This document shows, one piece after another, positions 25,187-33,444 of a stretch of 64,000 bases of DNA. Under the pieces are notes generated by a model. It was given only the letters and a program-made list of their open reading frames with translations, did no database searches and was not told where the DNA came from. A program made the position numbers and the translations under genes. This DNA is from Parabacteroides distasonis ATCC 8503 (GTDB lineage: Bacteria; Bacteroidota; Bacteroidia; Bacteroidales; Tannerellaceae): NCBI RefSeq assembly GCF_000012845.1, contig NC_009615.1, positions 1,945,501 to 2,009,500 on the forward strand. The letters are read 5' to 3'. The stretch's first letter is position 1; each line of letters opens with the position of its first letter.

Positions 25187-25879
25187 ATGTCAGCAGCTTT
25201 TTATCAAGACGAAGTAAAATTCTATGTTGCCGTAGATTGTATCATTCTAGGGTTTAACAATAAGGAGTTGAATGTTTTATTATACAAACGTTCGTTCGAG
25301 CCGATGAAAGGACAGTGGTCTCTTATGGGAGGCTTCGTGAAATCCGGGGAAAGCGTGGATGAAGCAGCATCACGGGTATTAACCGATTGCACGGGCATCG
25401 AGCATCTTTTTATGGAACAAATAGGGGCTTACGGAGATGTATCGCGTGACCTAGGGGAGCGGGTTATCTCCGTAGCTTACTATTCCTTGGTGAATATGAA
25501 TGATTTTAGTCCCGAGATATTGGAAAGCCATAACGCTACTTGGACCAAGATATCCGAGCTTCCCGACTTGATTTTCGACCATAACCAAATGATAAACGAT
25601 ACGTTGTCCGTCCTTAAAAAGAAAGCGGCAAGCCGCCCTATCGGTTTCAATTTGCTTCCCGAGCAATTTACCTTGCCCCAACTACAGACATTGTATGAGG
25701 CCATCTACCAAACCCTTTTAGACAAACGAAACTTCCGCAAAAAGCTAAACGCCATGGATATTTTGGAAAAACTGGATATCAAAGACAAGAAAAGTTCTAA
25801 ACGAGGAGCTTTCCTCTACAAATTCAACGAGAAAAAATACAACAAATGGGTTGAACAGGGTTTTGACTTCTCGCTCTAA
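25187..25879 (+). CDS. Nudix-derived sugar regulator (AraR/NrtR-like), degenerate Nudix box
   Basis: A 230-residue protein with an N-terminal Nudix fold and a C-terminal winged helix (FTLPQLQTLYEAIYQTLLDKRNFRKKL near 165-190), the layout of NrtR and of the Bacteroides arabinose regulator AraR. The Nudix box starts at Gly49 (GFVKSGESVDEAASR). The required R-E-x-x-E-E has become RVLTDC at 63-68: all three catalytic glutamates are missing, so hydrolysis is unlikely and ligand sensing is expected. It sits 20 bases after galK and ahead of tkt-rpiB, so control of pentose or galactose genes is a reasonable inference. In B. thetaiotaomicron a related regulator lies among arabinose genes. The effector is unknown. 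Confidence 0.82.
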   Translation: MSAAFYQDEVKFYVAVDCIILGFNNKELNVLLYKRSFEPMKGQWSLMGGFVKSGESVDEAASRVLTDCTGIEHLFMEQIGAYGDVSRDLGERVISVAYYSLVNMNDFSPEILESHNATWTKISELPDLIFDHNQMINDTLSVLKKKAASRPIGFNLLPEQFTLPQLQTLYEAIYQTLLDKRNFRKKLNAMDILEKLDIKDKKSSKRGAFLYKFNEKKYNKWVEQGFDFSL

Positions 25880-26023
25880 TCCGAATGATGTATACCCGCA
25901 AGAATAAGGCGCTCAGCGGGCTATCTTAAATATCTCTCAATTTATCAAAAATATAAGAAGATAGGAACCTTTACCGAAAAGGAATTGTTTGATTGATATA
26001 ACGGCTCTTACAAAGAGTTTGAT

Positions 26024-26031
26024 TATCTTTG
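26024..26031 (+). promoter_or_regulatory. -7 promoter element for tkt-rpiB
   Basis: TATCTTTG, a full match to TAnnTTTG, 28 bases before the transketolase ATG. A TTG or TTTG lies 28-32 bases upstream, which is wider than usual. It suggests tkt-rpiB can be transcribed apart from the gal genes. Confidence 0.55.
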
Positions 26032-26059
26032 CAGTCAAATAAATAATTCATCTGATAAA

Positions 26060-28090
26060 ATGAACGATATTCAAGTAATGAACAAAGCAGCTGATAACAT
26101 CCGTATACTGGCTGCGTCAATGGTGGAGAAAGCGAACTCCGGGCACCCGGGTGGCGCTATGGGTGGTGCAGACTTTGTTAACGTACTGTTCTCAGAGTTC
26201 TTAATATACGATCCCAAGAATCCCAAATGGGAAGGACGCGATCGTTTCTTCCTTGACCCGGGGCATATGTCTCCGATGCTTTATTCCGTACTGGCTTTAA
26301 GCGGCAAATTCACATTGGATGAACTTCAACAGTTCCGCCAATGGGGAAGCGTTACTCCGGGACATCCTGAGGTAGACGTTATGCGTGGTATCGAAAACAC
26401 GTCCGGCCCGCTGGGACAAGGACATACTTATGCGGTAGGTGCGGCTATCGCGGCTAAATTCTTGAAAGCACGTCTGGGTGAGGAAGTAATGAACCAGACT
26501 ATTTACGCATATATTTCCGATGGAGGTATCCAAGAGGAAATCTCCCAAGGTGCCGGACGTATCGCCGGAACTTTAGGACTGGATAACTTGATCATGTTCT
26601 ACGACGCTAACAACGTGCAGCTATCTACCAAGGTAGAAGACGTCGATGCGGAGAACGTAGCCATGAAATACGAGGCTTGGGGCTGGAAAGTCATTCAAAT
26701 AAACGGTAACGACATAAACGAGATCCGCAAGGCTTTAAAAGAGGCTAAGGCAGAGATCTCCAAACCGACTTTGATCATCGGTAACACCGTTATGGGGAAA
26801 GGTGCTGTCGGCGCTGATAACAGCTGTTACGAGAATAAGGTATCTACTCACGGACAACCTTTATCCGCGGCAGGAGCTTCCATCGCAGATACGATCAAGA
26901 ACCTAGGAGGCGATCCGGAACATCCGTTCGCAATCCTTCCTGAGGTAGCCGAATTATATGCCAAACGTGCGAAAGAACTGGAAGTAATCGTCGCCGAGCG
27001 TTACGCCGTGAAAGACCTCTGGGCGAAAGCTCACCCGGACTTAGCGGCTAAGATGGAGCAATGGTTCTCCGGTAAGGCTCCTAAAATCGACTGGGCCGCA
27101 ATCGAGCAGAAAGCGAACCAAGCGACCCGTGCCGCTTCCGCTACCGTATTAGGTGTGCTTGCTACCCATGTAGAAAACATGATCGTAGCTTCCGCCGACC
27201 TTTCCAATTCCGATAAGACAGACGGCTTCTTGAAAAAGACTCATGCTTTCGTGAAAGGCGACTTTAGCGGAGCTTTCTTCCAAGCGGGTGTAGCCGAGCT
27301 TTCTATGGCTTGTATCTGTATCGGTATGTCTTTACATGGTGGCGTGATCGCCGCTTGCGGTACTTTCTTCGTATTCTCCGATTACATGAAGCCTGCGTTA
27401 CGTATGGCCGCATTGATGGAGCAGCCCGTTAAGTTCATCTGGACACACGACGCTTTCCGTGTTGGAGAAGACGGACCTACGCACGAGCCGGTAGAGCAAG
27501 AAGCTCAAGTTCGTTTATTAGAGAAATTGAAGAATCATAAGGGACACAACTCCATGTTGGTACTTCGTCCGGCAGACGTTGTGGAGACAACAGTCGCATG
27601 GAAACTAGCGATGGAGAACGTTTACACTCCTACCGCATTGATTCTTTCTCGTCAGAATATCACAGATCTTCCCGCTAAGGAAAACCGCTATCAAGAGGCT
27701 TTGCAAGCGGAAAAGGGTGCCTATATCGTCAATGAAGACGCTAATGCGGATGTAATTCTTTTGGCTTCCGGTTCCGAGGTATCGACTTTGGTCGAGGGCG
27801 CCGCCCTGCTTCGTGCCGATGGCATAAAGGTTCGTATCGTTTCCGTACCTTCCGAAGGTCTATTCCGTTCACAAAGCAAAGAATACCAAGAATCCATTCT
27901 TCCCGCAGGAAGCAAGATTTTCGGCTTAACCGCTGGTCTTCCGGTTAATCTGGAAGGGTTGGTAGGTCCTAACGGCAAGGTATGGGGACTTGAATCCTTC
28001 GGTTTCTCCGCCCCTTACAAAGTATTGGACGAGAAATTAGGTTTCACGGCTAAGAACGTTTATAACCAAGTAAAAGAATTATTAGCATAA
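26060..28090 (+). CDS. tkt: Transketolase
   Basis: Thiamine-diphosphate enzyme that moves two-carbon units between pentose phosphates and glycolytic sugars. The 676 residues are full length. Visible motifs: KANSGHPGGAMGGADF near 23-38 (substrate and cofactor His), GPLGQGHTYAVGAAIA near 115, the ThDP signature GD-like block YISDGGIQEEISQGA near 150 with NN at DANNVQLS, and in the second domain FWTHDAFRVGEDGPTHEPVEQ-like residues near 465-485. The C-terminal domain ends GLPVNLEGLVGPNGKVWG-type, as in the bacterial family. It is followed two bases later by rpiB, so both are clearly one transcript feeding pentoses into central metabolism. Confidence 0.95.
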   Translation: MNDIQVMNKAADNIRILAASMVEKANSGHPGGAMGGADFVNVLFSEFLIYDPKNPKWEGRDRFFLDPGHMSPMLYSVLALSGKFTLDELQQFRQWGSVTPGHPEVDVMRGIENTSGPLGQGHTYAVGAAIAAKFLKARLGEEVMNQTIYAYISDGGIQEEISQGAGRIAGTLGLDNLIMFYDANNVQLSTKVEDVDAENVAMKYEAWGWKVIQINGNDINEIRKALKEAKAEISKPTLIIGNTVMGKGAVGADNSCYENKVSTHGQPLSAAGASIADTIKNLGGDPEHPFAILPEVAELYAKRAKELEVIVAERYAVKDLWAKAHPDLAAKMEQWFSGKAPKIDWAAIEQKANQATRAASATVLGVLATHVENMIVASADLSNSDKTDGFLKKTHAFVKGDFSGAFFQAGVAELSMACICIGMSLHGGVIAACGTFFVFSDYMKPALRMAALMEQPVKFIWTHDAFRVGEDGPTHEPVEQEAQVRLLEKLKNHKGHNSMLVLRPADVVETTVAWKLAMENVYTPTALILSRQNITDLPAKENRYQEALQAEKGAYIVNEDANADVILLASGSEVSTLVEGAALLRADGIKVRIVSVPSEGLFRSQSKEYQESILPAGSKIFGLTAGLPVNLEGLVGPNGKVWGLESFGFSAPYKVLDEKLGFTAKNVYNQVKELLA

Positions 28091-28092
28091 AG

Positions 28093-28524
28093 ATGGGTAT
28101 AGTAGGTTTGTGTAGCGATCACGCTGGTTTTGAGTTAAAAGAATATATAAAGACAATCCTCGATGAAAGGGGATTGTCTTATAAAGATTTTGGAACTTAT
28201 TCCTCTGACAGTTGCGATTATCCGGATTTCGCCCATCTGATGGGCAAGGCCGTAGAAGCTGGTGAGGTTTATCCGGGAATAGCTGTCTGCGGTACAGGGA
28301 ATGGCATTAGTATGACCTTGAACAAACATCGGGGTGTCCGTGCCGCCTTATGCTGGCGAGAGGATATCGCGAAACTGGCACGTGAGCATAACGATGCGAA
28401 CGTGTTATCAATGCCCGGTCGTTTTATCAGCAAGGAAGAGGCTAAGAAAATCGTTGAGATATTCTTGGATACACCTTTTGAGGGTGGTCGCCACCAACGT
28501 CGTATAGACAAGATCCCTTTGTAG
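28093..28524 (+). CDS. rpiB: Ribose-5-phosphate isomerase B
   Basis: Interconverts ribose 5-phosphate and ribulose 5-phosphate. The 143-residue protein shows the RpiB/LacA-B signature: SDHAGFELKEYIK at 8-20, YPDFAHLMGKAV near 43, and the phosphate-binding CGTGNGISM at 66-74 with the catalytic Cys66. The acidic DYPD motif and the C-terminal GGRHQRRIDKI complete the fold. Its start is 2 bases after the tkt stop. It would handle ribose 5-phosphate from the ribokinase operon near 12 kb as well as internal pools. Confidence 0.95.
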   Translation: MGIVGLCSDHAGFELKEYIKTILDERGLSYKDFGTYSSDSCDYPDFAHLMGKAVEAGEVYPGIAVCGTGNGISMTLNKHRGVRAALCWREDIAKLAREHNDANVLSMPGRFISKEEAKKIVEIFLDTPFEGGRHQRRIDKIPL

Positions 28525-28556
28525 AGTCCGCGTAAAAGTCACTTTATAAAATAAAG

Positions 28557-28597
28557 AAGGCTCTCCCATGGTTCGCTTACCATTCGGAGAGCCTTTT
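28557..28597 (+). terminator. Intrinsic terminator of the tkt-rpiB transcript
   Basis: AAGGCTCTCC (28557-28566) pairs perfectly with GGAGAGCCTT (28586-28595), followed by TT. It lies 33 bases after the rpiB stop. The upstream A-rich flank means it could also act on the opposite strand for the convergent carboxyltransferase gene. Confidence 0.8.
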
Positions 28598-28666
28598 CGT
28601 ATCACCGTTTAAACGGCAACGTACATATAATAGATGACGGATGCCAAATTTGAGGACTTTCTACTA

Positions 28667-30244
28667 TTAAACAGTCGATCTCGCTTTTTGTTCTTTCCAT
28701 TTAGTTAAAAATGTACGGGCTACCGTCGGGAACAACTCCAGCAACAGTATTTCTTTCTCATTCTCAGCTAATAGCACATCCAAATCCTCCAATACAGGAT
28801 TCTCTTGCATCACGTAATGGGAACCGTCGTAAGGCACCTCATTTTGTACGCCGGCGATTTTCAACCGAAACGCCGGATCTACCGGAATCGGCGTCTTGCC
28901 ATACTCTCCTTTTACCAAGGCGATAAACTGGTTGGAAGGATTACTATACATCGGGCGACCTTTCAGCTCATCCAGCGCACAGGAAACCGCTTGCGCCCCG
29001 ATAATCTGGCTCGTAGGCGTCACCAACGGAGGTAAGCCGGCATCCATCCGTACTTGCGGAATGAGCGACATCGCCTTCTCCAACAAGTCGATCTGCCCCA
29101 ATTGCTTCAACTGGGCAACCATATTCGTATACATACCTCCCGGGATCTGCGCTTTTTTCACCAACTCGTTCGGCTCGGGGAAATCAAAATACTCCTCGAT
29201 CGCACGGCAATAAAGCAGCAAATCGTCCTCCTTATCTTTCCGGGCGGCCTCGATGGCATCGTTGAAGAAGCGGTCGATCTCGGCGGGGAAACTATCCTCT
29301 ACGGGATTAAAGGGCCTCGGGAATTTCTTCGCGGTATCGAACACGGAAAGCTCCTTGCGGATCGTCAATAACTCCTTGTTGATCTTAGCGATCGCGTCCA
29401 TATCAAGATCCAGCTCGATACCCAATTTCTTGCAGAAGATATAGACCAGCTCCACGGCGGGAGCGGCCGGTCCTCCGGCGAAGTTCCAGATATTCGTATC
29501 AACGATGTCCACCCCATTGATAATGGCGGATACGACCGACGCCAATCCGTAACCGGGCGTACAATGCGTATGGAAATCCACCGGTACCTTCAGGCTCTTC
29601 TTGAACAATCGCACCAATTCCGCCGTACGAGCCGGAGGTATCAAACCACTCATATCCTTCAGGGTGATCATATCAGCGCCCAGCGACTCCAGTTGAAGGG
29701 CCTTGTTTAAGAAATACTCATTCGTAAAAACAGGCTTATGCAAGGGCCGTCCATGCAAGGCGGCTTTTATACGTTCTACCGGGGAATGGTGAGGATCTAT
29801 CGTATAACAGATGGCACAGTCAGCCTTTCCCCCGAATTTCTTCACATAACGGATCGTGGATTTCACGTTATCCACGTCGTTCAAAGCATCGAAAATACGC
29901 ATGATATCGATACCAGAACGAATCGAGTTCCGGCAAAAGCCTTCTATAATCTCGTCGGGATAAGGATTATAACCGAATAAATTACGCCCACGGGAAAGAG
30001 CGGATAACTTGGAGGAATTTCCTATTTTCTCTTTGATGATCTCTAAACGATCCCACGGATTCTCACCTAAATAACGCATCACGGAATCGGGAACCGCCCC
30101 ACCCCATACTTCCATGGCATAAAAGCCTGCGTCTTTGTAGTAAGGAAGTACACGGTCTATTTGCGCTTGAGACATTCTTGTAGCGAATGCCGATTGCTGA
30201 CCATCGCGAAGAGTCAAATCACGAATCAATAATTTACGTATCAT
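28667..30244 (-). CDS. Biotin-dependent carboxyltransferase subunit (PycB/OadA/transcarboxylase 5S-like), no biotinyl domain
   Basis: Carboxyl transfer between carboxybiotin and pyruvate/oxaloacetate. The HMG-CoA-lyase-like TIM barrel begins with RDLTLRDGQQS (residues 8-18) with the metal-binding Asp9. MEVWGGAVPDSVMRYL near 43 contacts the substrate, TLKDMSGL near 195 holds the lysine that is carbamylated in relatives, and HTH at 225-227 supplies the other metal ligands. The conserved C-terminal PYC_OADA domain follows (IPGGMYTNMVAQLKQLG near 370). The protein stops at 525 residues with no biotinyl lysine motif (AMKM), so a separate biotin carrier must exist. No carrier or membrane subunit genes flank it. 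Pyruvate carboxylase, oxaloacetate decarboxylase and transcarboxylase 5S are all possible roles. Confidence 0.85.
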   Translation of the reverse strand: MIRKLLIRDLTLRDGQQSAFATRMSQAQIDRVLPYYKDAGFYAMEVWGGAVPDSVMRYLGENPWDRLEIIKEKIGNSSKLSALSRGRNLFGYNPYPDEIIEGFCRNSIRSGIDIMRIFDALNDVDNVKSTIRYVKKFGGKADCAICYTIDPHHSPVERIKAALHGRPLHKPVFTNEYFLNKALQLESLGADMITLKDMSGLIPPARTAELVRLFKKSLKVPVDFHTHCTPGYGLASVVSAIINGVDIVDTNIWNFAGGPAAPAVELVYIFCKKLGIELDLDMDAIAKINKELLTIRKELSVFDTAKKFPRPFNPVEDSFPAEIDRFFNDAIEAARKDKEDDLLLYCRAIEEYFDFPEPNELVKKAQIPGGMYTNMVAQLKQLGQIDLLEKAMSLIPQVRMDAGLPPLVTPTSQIIGAQAVSCALDELKGRPMYSNPSNQFIALVKGEYGKTPIPVDPAFRLKIAGVQNEVPYDGSHYVMQENPVLEDLDVLLAENEKEILLLELFPTVARTFLTKWKEQKARSTV

Positions 30245-30246
30245 AC

Positions 30247-30308
30247 CAAATTTGTTTAGATCGTTTTAGTCAATATTCTGATTATATAACAAGATCTAAA
30301 CAAATTTG
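30247..30308 (-). promoter_or_regulatory. Perfect 16-bp dyad directly upstream of the carboxyltransferase start codon
   Basis: CAAATTTGTTTAGATC at 30247-30262 and its exact reverse complement at 30293-30308 are separated by 30 bases; the inner arm ends only 2 bases before the ATG (30244). In RNA this would form a 16-bp stem ending at the start codon and could hide the ribosome entry site. As DNA it could be a paired operator, since each arm holds the palindrome CAAATTTG and a GATC. No match to a known riboswitch was recognised. Confidence 0.6.
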
Positions 30309-30350
30309 ATAAAGATTACGGGGTTAATAATAACCAATTTTTCTAAAACC

Positions 30351-31271
30351 TCAGTCTTTTACTTCCACAACGATCATTACGGGAAAGTGGTCGGAAGGGG
30401 TACGGGCCTCATATTTACTCAATGACACCTCTTTCGGGAAATTACCGTTTTGCTCCTTCCGGGCGCTTTCTTTCGCCTCGGAGCGATAAGTATCCGTTAA
30501 GATTCCATACTTCTTCACCTCAAATTCTTTCGTAAGAAAAAGGTGGTCGATACGGCTATCGGTCTTGCGGTCCGGATGGAAACCGTTGAAGGTACCATTC
30601 GGGGCATAGCGGAAATCAGCGATCTCATAAGAGTCACGCATGATACCGGAACCATCTAACAACTGATAGGACTCACTTGTTTGGTCCACGTTGAAATCGC
30701 CGGTAAGGATAGCGGGAAGTTTCTTGGGGAACTCCTTGATCTTCTCCAAGATCAGCTTGGCGCTCTCGGCACGTGCCTGTACGCCTACATGGTCCATGTG
30801 AAGGTTGAAGAACAAGAAAGTGAAACCGGTTTGCTTATCCCGGAACTCACCCCACGTACAGATACGGGGAAGGACGGCATCCCAGCCCTTATTCGGACGG
30901 TCGGTGATCTCGGATAGCCAGAAATCGCCATGCTCCAAAACCTCGAACTTGTCCGTGCGGTAAAAGATAGCCGAATGCTCTCCCGCCCGCTTACCATCGT
31001 CACGTCCCACACCGATATAATCATATCCGGGCATGGCTTGCCTCAAGTCCTGCAATTGCGAATATTTGCCCTCTTGGGTACCAAAGATATCGAACCCGTG
31101 AAATTGTACGATCTGGGCGATGTAGGGATAGCGTTGTCCCCAACCGTTACCGTTCGTGGAATCGCCGCCGTTGGCGTTACGCAAATTATAGGTGGCAACC
31201 ACCATTGTCTCCGCCTGTAAGGTTAATACGGCGCAAAAAAGAAAAATAAAAGAATAAATAACTTTCTTCAT
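30351..31271 (-). CDS. Secreted endonuclease/exonuclease/phosphatase-family protein
   Basis: Exported Mg-dependent phosphoesterase of the EEP superfamily (DNase I, sphingomyelinase and inositol-phosphatase relatives). Signal peptide: residues 1-20 (to LQA). Superfamily motifs: VATYNLRNANGG near 25 (metal Asn), TQEGKYSQL near 66 (metal Glu), FNLHMDHVG near 155 (catalytic His), LTGDFNVDQTSES near 190 (Asp/Asn pair), RIDHLFL near 238, and the C-terminal catalytic SDHFPVMI. Substrate cannot be deduced; many Bacteroidota copies act on phosphodiester lipids or nucleic acid. Co-transcribed with the lipoprotein phosphodiesterase 11 bases upstream. Confidence 0.88.
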   Translation of the reverse strand: MKKVIYSFIFLFCAVLTLQAETMVVATYNLRNANGGDSTNGNGWGQRYPYIAQIVQFHGFDIFGTQEGKYSQLQDLRQAMPGYDYIGVGRDDGKRAGEHSAIFYRTDKFEVLEHGDFWLSEITDRPNKGWDAVLPRICTWGEFRDKQTGFTFLFFNLHMDHVGVQARAESAKLILEKIKEFPKKLPAILTGDFNVDQTSESYQLLDGSGIMRDSYEIADFRYAPNGTFNGFHPDRKTDSRIDHLFLTKEFEVKKYGILTDTYRSEAKESARKEQNGNFPKEVSLSKYEARTPSDHFPVMIVVEVKD

Positions 31272-31282
31272 GATCTATGTTT

Positions 31283-32218
31283 TTAATTATCCTCGAAAGC
31301 TGATAATATCGGACGGGCGATCCACACCTGCGGCTGCGGTACGTCCAATAGGTAAGCCATCGTACCGGCGATATCATATACCATCGTGCTCTCCGGGATT
31401 TTGAAGCCTTTCTTTACGTTCTTTCCATAGAAAACGATCGGGGTTTGCATCTCGTTCATCGTCTTGCCACCGTGACCGGTCTCGATACCGCCGTGGTCGG
31501 CCGTCAGTATAACCACCGTATCATCCATGATACCCGCCTCACGAACGGCGTCCATCACTTGCGTCAAGCAACTGTCCAAATGATTCACCATGGCGAAATA
31601 CTCCGGGGAACTCCATCCCTTGCCATGTCCGGTACCATCCGGCTGATCGTATATAATCGCGCAAAGGTTCGGCTTCTTCTCCTTGATATACTGAACGGCT
31701 ACCGGGGTACATCCGTTCGGGTTCTCAGCCGACATCGGGGCATGCTTACGGAAGCTCATGGCCAAGGTATCCACCAGATAATTCATGCCTTCCCACTCAT
31801 AGATATAGCCAATCTCAGCCTCGGGAGCCTTATCCCGGTACATGCCGAAGATATTCGGGAAACGGTTGTCGCTATTCACGACACGGGAAGGAAGCTCCGG
31901 CGTACGAGATCCCCACTCCGTATATCCGTGCAACTCCGGTCCTGCTCCCATAAACATGGAAGCCCAATTACAAGCACTCGACGAAGGCAGGATCGAACGA
32001 TTCTCTAACGTGGAAGCACCTTCCGCCATCATCTTACGGAAAGTAGGCATATCCGCCCCATTATTCAAGCAATGGGCGCTCAAGCCGTCGAAACCAATCA
32101 AGATTACATGCTTTGGCAGATTCTTCTCTTTCAAAGGCACTTGCTGAGGTGCCGTATTACAGGCGCTCAGGCAGTATGCGATTACCGCACAACAAATAAA
32201 TAAGATTTGCTTTTTCAT
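31283..32218 (-). CDS. Alkaline-phosphatase-superfamily lipoprotein phosphodiesterase (NPP-like)
   Basis: Type I phosphodiesterase/nucleotide pyrophosphatase-like enzyme, 311 residues, anchored as a lipoprotein (LSAC, Cys20). The metal-binding GFDGLSAHC is at 42-50, the nucleophile region ILPSSSACNWASMFMG at 76-91, GYIYEW near 137, and the second metal site DGTGHGKGW near 195 then TADHGGIETGHGG near 245 with the paired Asp-His and His. It pairs with the EEP phosphoesterase, suggesting stepwise removal of phosphodiesters outside the cell. Known relatives act on nucleotides, phospholipids or glycerophosphodiesters; the substrate here is unknown. Start ATG 32218 is supported by a well-spaced promoter. 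Confidence 0.87.
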   Translation of the reverse strand: MKKQILFICCAVIAYCLSACNTAPQQVPLKEKNLPKHVILIGFDGLSAHCLNNGADMPTFRKMMAEGASTLENRSILPSSSACNWASMFMGAGPELHGYTEWGSRTPELPSRVVNSDNRFPNIFGMYRDKAPEAEIGYIYEWEGMNYLVDTLAMSFRKHAPMSAENPNGCTPVAVQYIKEKKPNLCAIIYDQPDGTGHGKGWSSPEYFAMVNHLDSCLTQVMDAVREAGIMDDTVVILTADHGGIETGHGGKTMNEMQTPIVFYGKNVKKGFKIPESTMVYDIAGTMAYLLDVPQPQVWIARPILSAFEDN

Positions 32219-32272
32219 CTTACCGTGTTTTTCTTTTATGATTAATATTGAAGTATCTTAGATTCCGTCAGA

Positions 32273-32302
32273 CAAAGGTACAAAGTTTAAATAAAGTTCA
32301 AA
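32273..32302 (-). promoter_or_regulatory. Predicted promoter for the two phosphoesterase genes
   Basis: Minus strand: TTTG (32302-32299), an 18-base spacer, then TACCTTTG (32280-32273). Both match the Bacteroides consensus. The ATG at 32218 lies 55 bases downstream. Confidence 0.6.
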
Positions 32303-32311
32303 AAGATCATT

Positions 32312-32319
32312 TATCTTTG
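32312..32319 (+). promoter_or_regulatory. -7 promoter element for the GH76 gene
   Basis: TATCTTTG, full match to TAnnTTTG, 33 bases before the ATG at 32353. It lies only 32 bases from the divergent -7 box, so both promoters may be controlled together. No convincing -33 TTTG was seen. Confidence 0.5.
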
Positions 32320-32352
32320 TAGCTTAATCTAATCTTATTTTAATAAATACGT

Positions 32353-33444
32353 ATGTACAAACATTTCCTGACAAGCGTATTGCTTGTATTTTTCATGCTA
32401 TCCTGTAGCAAACTTTCCCCTTTTGAAGGAAAGATGCGAGAATGCGTACAAACCTCCCTAAGCTGGAGAAACGACACGACCGGTATCTGGGAAACAGCAG
32501 GCTGGTGGAACTCGGCGAACGTATTAACCGCCACCATTCGCTACGGTGCCGTAACCAAAGATCCGGCCATCCCTTCTGTCATAGAGGATGTATTCGAGAA
32601 AGCCCGTCATTACCAAGTAGGCGTAGACTCAACCGGTACTCCCCGTTATTGCGACAACTTCATCAACGATTATTACGATGACGAGGGTTGGTGGGCATTG
32701 GCATGGATCGAGGCCTCCAAACTGACCGGAGAGAAAAAGTACCTAGATATGGCCGAGATCATATTCGATGATATGACAACCGGCTGGAGCGACGCTTGCG
32801 GAGGCGGCATTTTCTGGAAGAAGAATCCACTGCATTACAAGAACTCGATTGCCAACAACTTATTCTCCCTTACGGCGATCCGTTTATATAAAGCGACCCA
32901 GAATCCGGCATACCTCGACTGGTTCAAGAAGAACGTAGATTGGTATATGCGAACCGGCATGATCAATACGAACATCTACCAAATCGAAGACGGTACCAAA
33001 GACGATTGTACCCCCAACCGAAATGCCCACTACACCTATAACCAAGGCGTAGCCATCGCTGTCTTAGCCGAGATGTATCTCCAAACCAACGATAAATCTT
33101 ATTTGGAACTAGCGGAAAAGATCGCCGACGCTACCATCACCACACAATTGATAACTGACGAGGGTATTCTCCGTGAAATGAAGCCCGAGATCGATGATAG
33201 CAACGACGGTGTCCAATTTAAGGGTATCTTCATCCGTCATTTAGCCTTCCTGTATGAAGTGACAAAGAATCCGGCTTATAAAGATTTCATCTTGAAAAAT
33301 GCGGAATCCATCATCACAAAAGATTATGATCCCACATCCAAAAGCTTCGGTTGTTATTGGTACGGCCCTTTCCACAAGGAAAACTCGGCAGCAAACGCTT
33401 GCGCTTTGGAATGCGTGATAGAGGCTTATGATTTAACGAAATAG
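32353..33444 (+). CDS. GH76 alpha-1,6-mannanase lipoprotein
   Basis: Predicted endo-acting alpha-1,6-mannanase, as used on fungal mannan backbones. A lipoprotein signal ends in LSC (Cys18). The (alpha/alpha)6 GH76 domain has the family hallmark YYDDEGWWALAW with the paired aspartates at 109-110 that act as nucleophile and acid/base. CGGGIFWKKNPLHYKNSIAN near 150-170 and the C-terminal YWYGPFHKENSAANAC are further conserved blocks. Length (363) is close to other single-domain GH76 enzymes. It is divergent from two secreted phosphoesterases, not in a SusCD locus. Joint action on phosphorylated mannans is possible but only inferred. Confidence 0.88.
   Translation: MYKHFLTSVLLVFFMLSCSKLSPFEGKMRECVQTSLSWRNDTTGIWETAGWWNSANVLTATIRYGAVTKDPAIPSVIEDVFEKARHYQVGVDSTGTPRYCDNFINDYYDDEGWWALAWIEASKLTGEKKYLDMAEIIFDDMTTGWSDACGGGIFWKKNPLHYKNSIANNLFSLTAIRLYKATQNPAYLDWFKKNVDWYMRTGMINTNIYQIEDGTKDDCTPNRNAHYTYNQGVAIAVLAEMYLQTNDKSYLELAEKIADATITTQLITDEGILREMKPEIDDSNDGVQFKGIFIRHLAFLYEVTKNPAYKDFILKNAESIITKDYDPTSKSFGCYWYGPFHKENSAANACALECVIEAYDLTK

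Noticed and set aside
31445-32008. 187-codon plus-strand frame opposite the phosphodiesterase gene
   Set aside because: Shadow frame; the minus-strand gene has a lipobox, metal motifs and a promoter.
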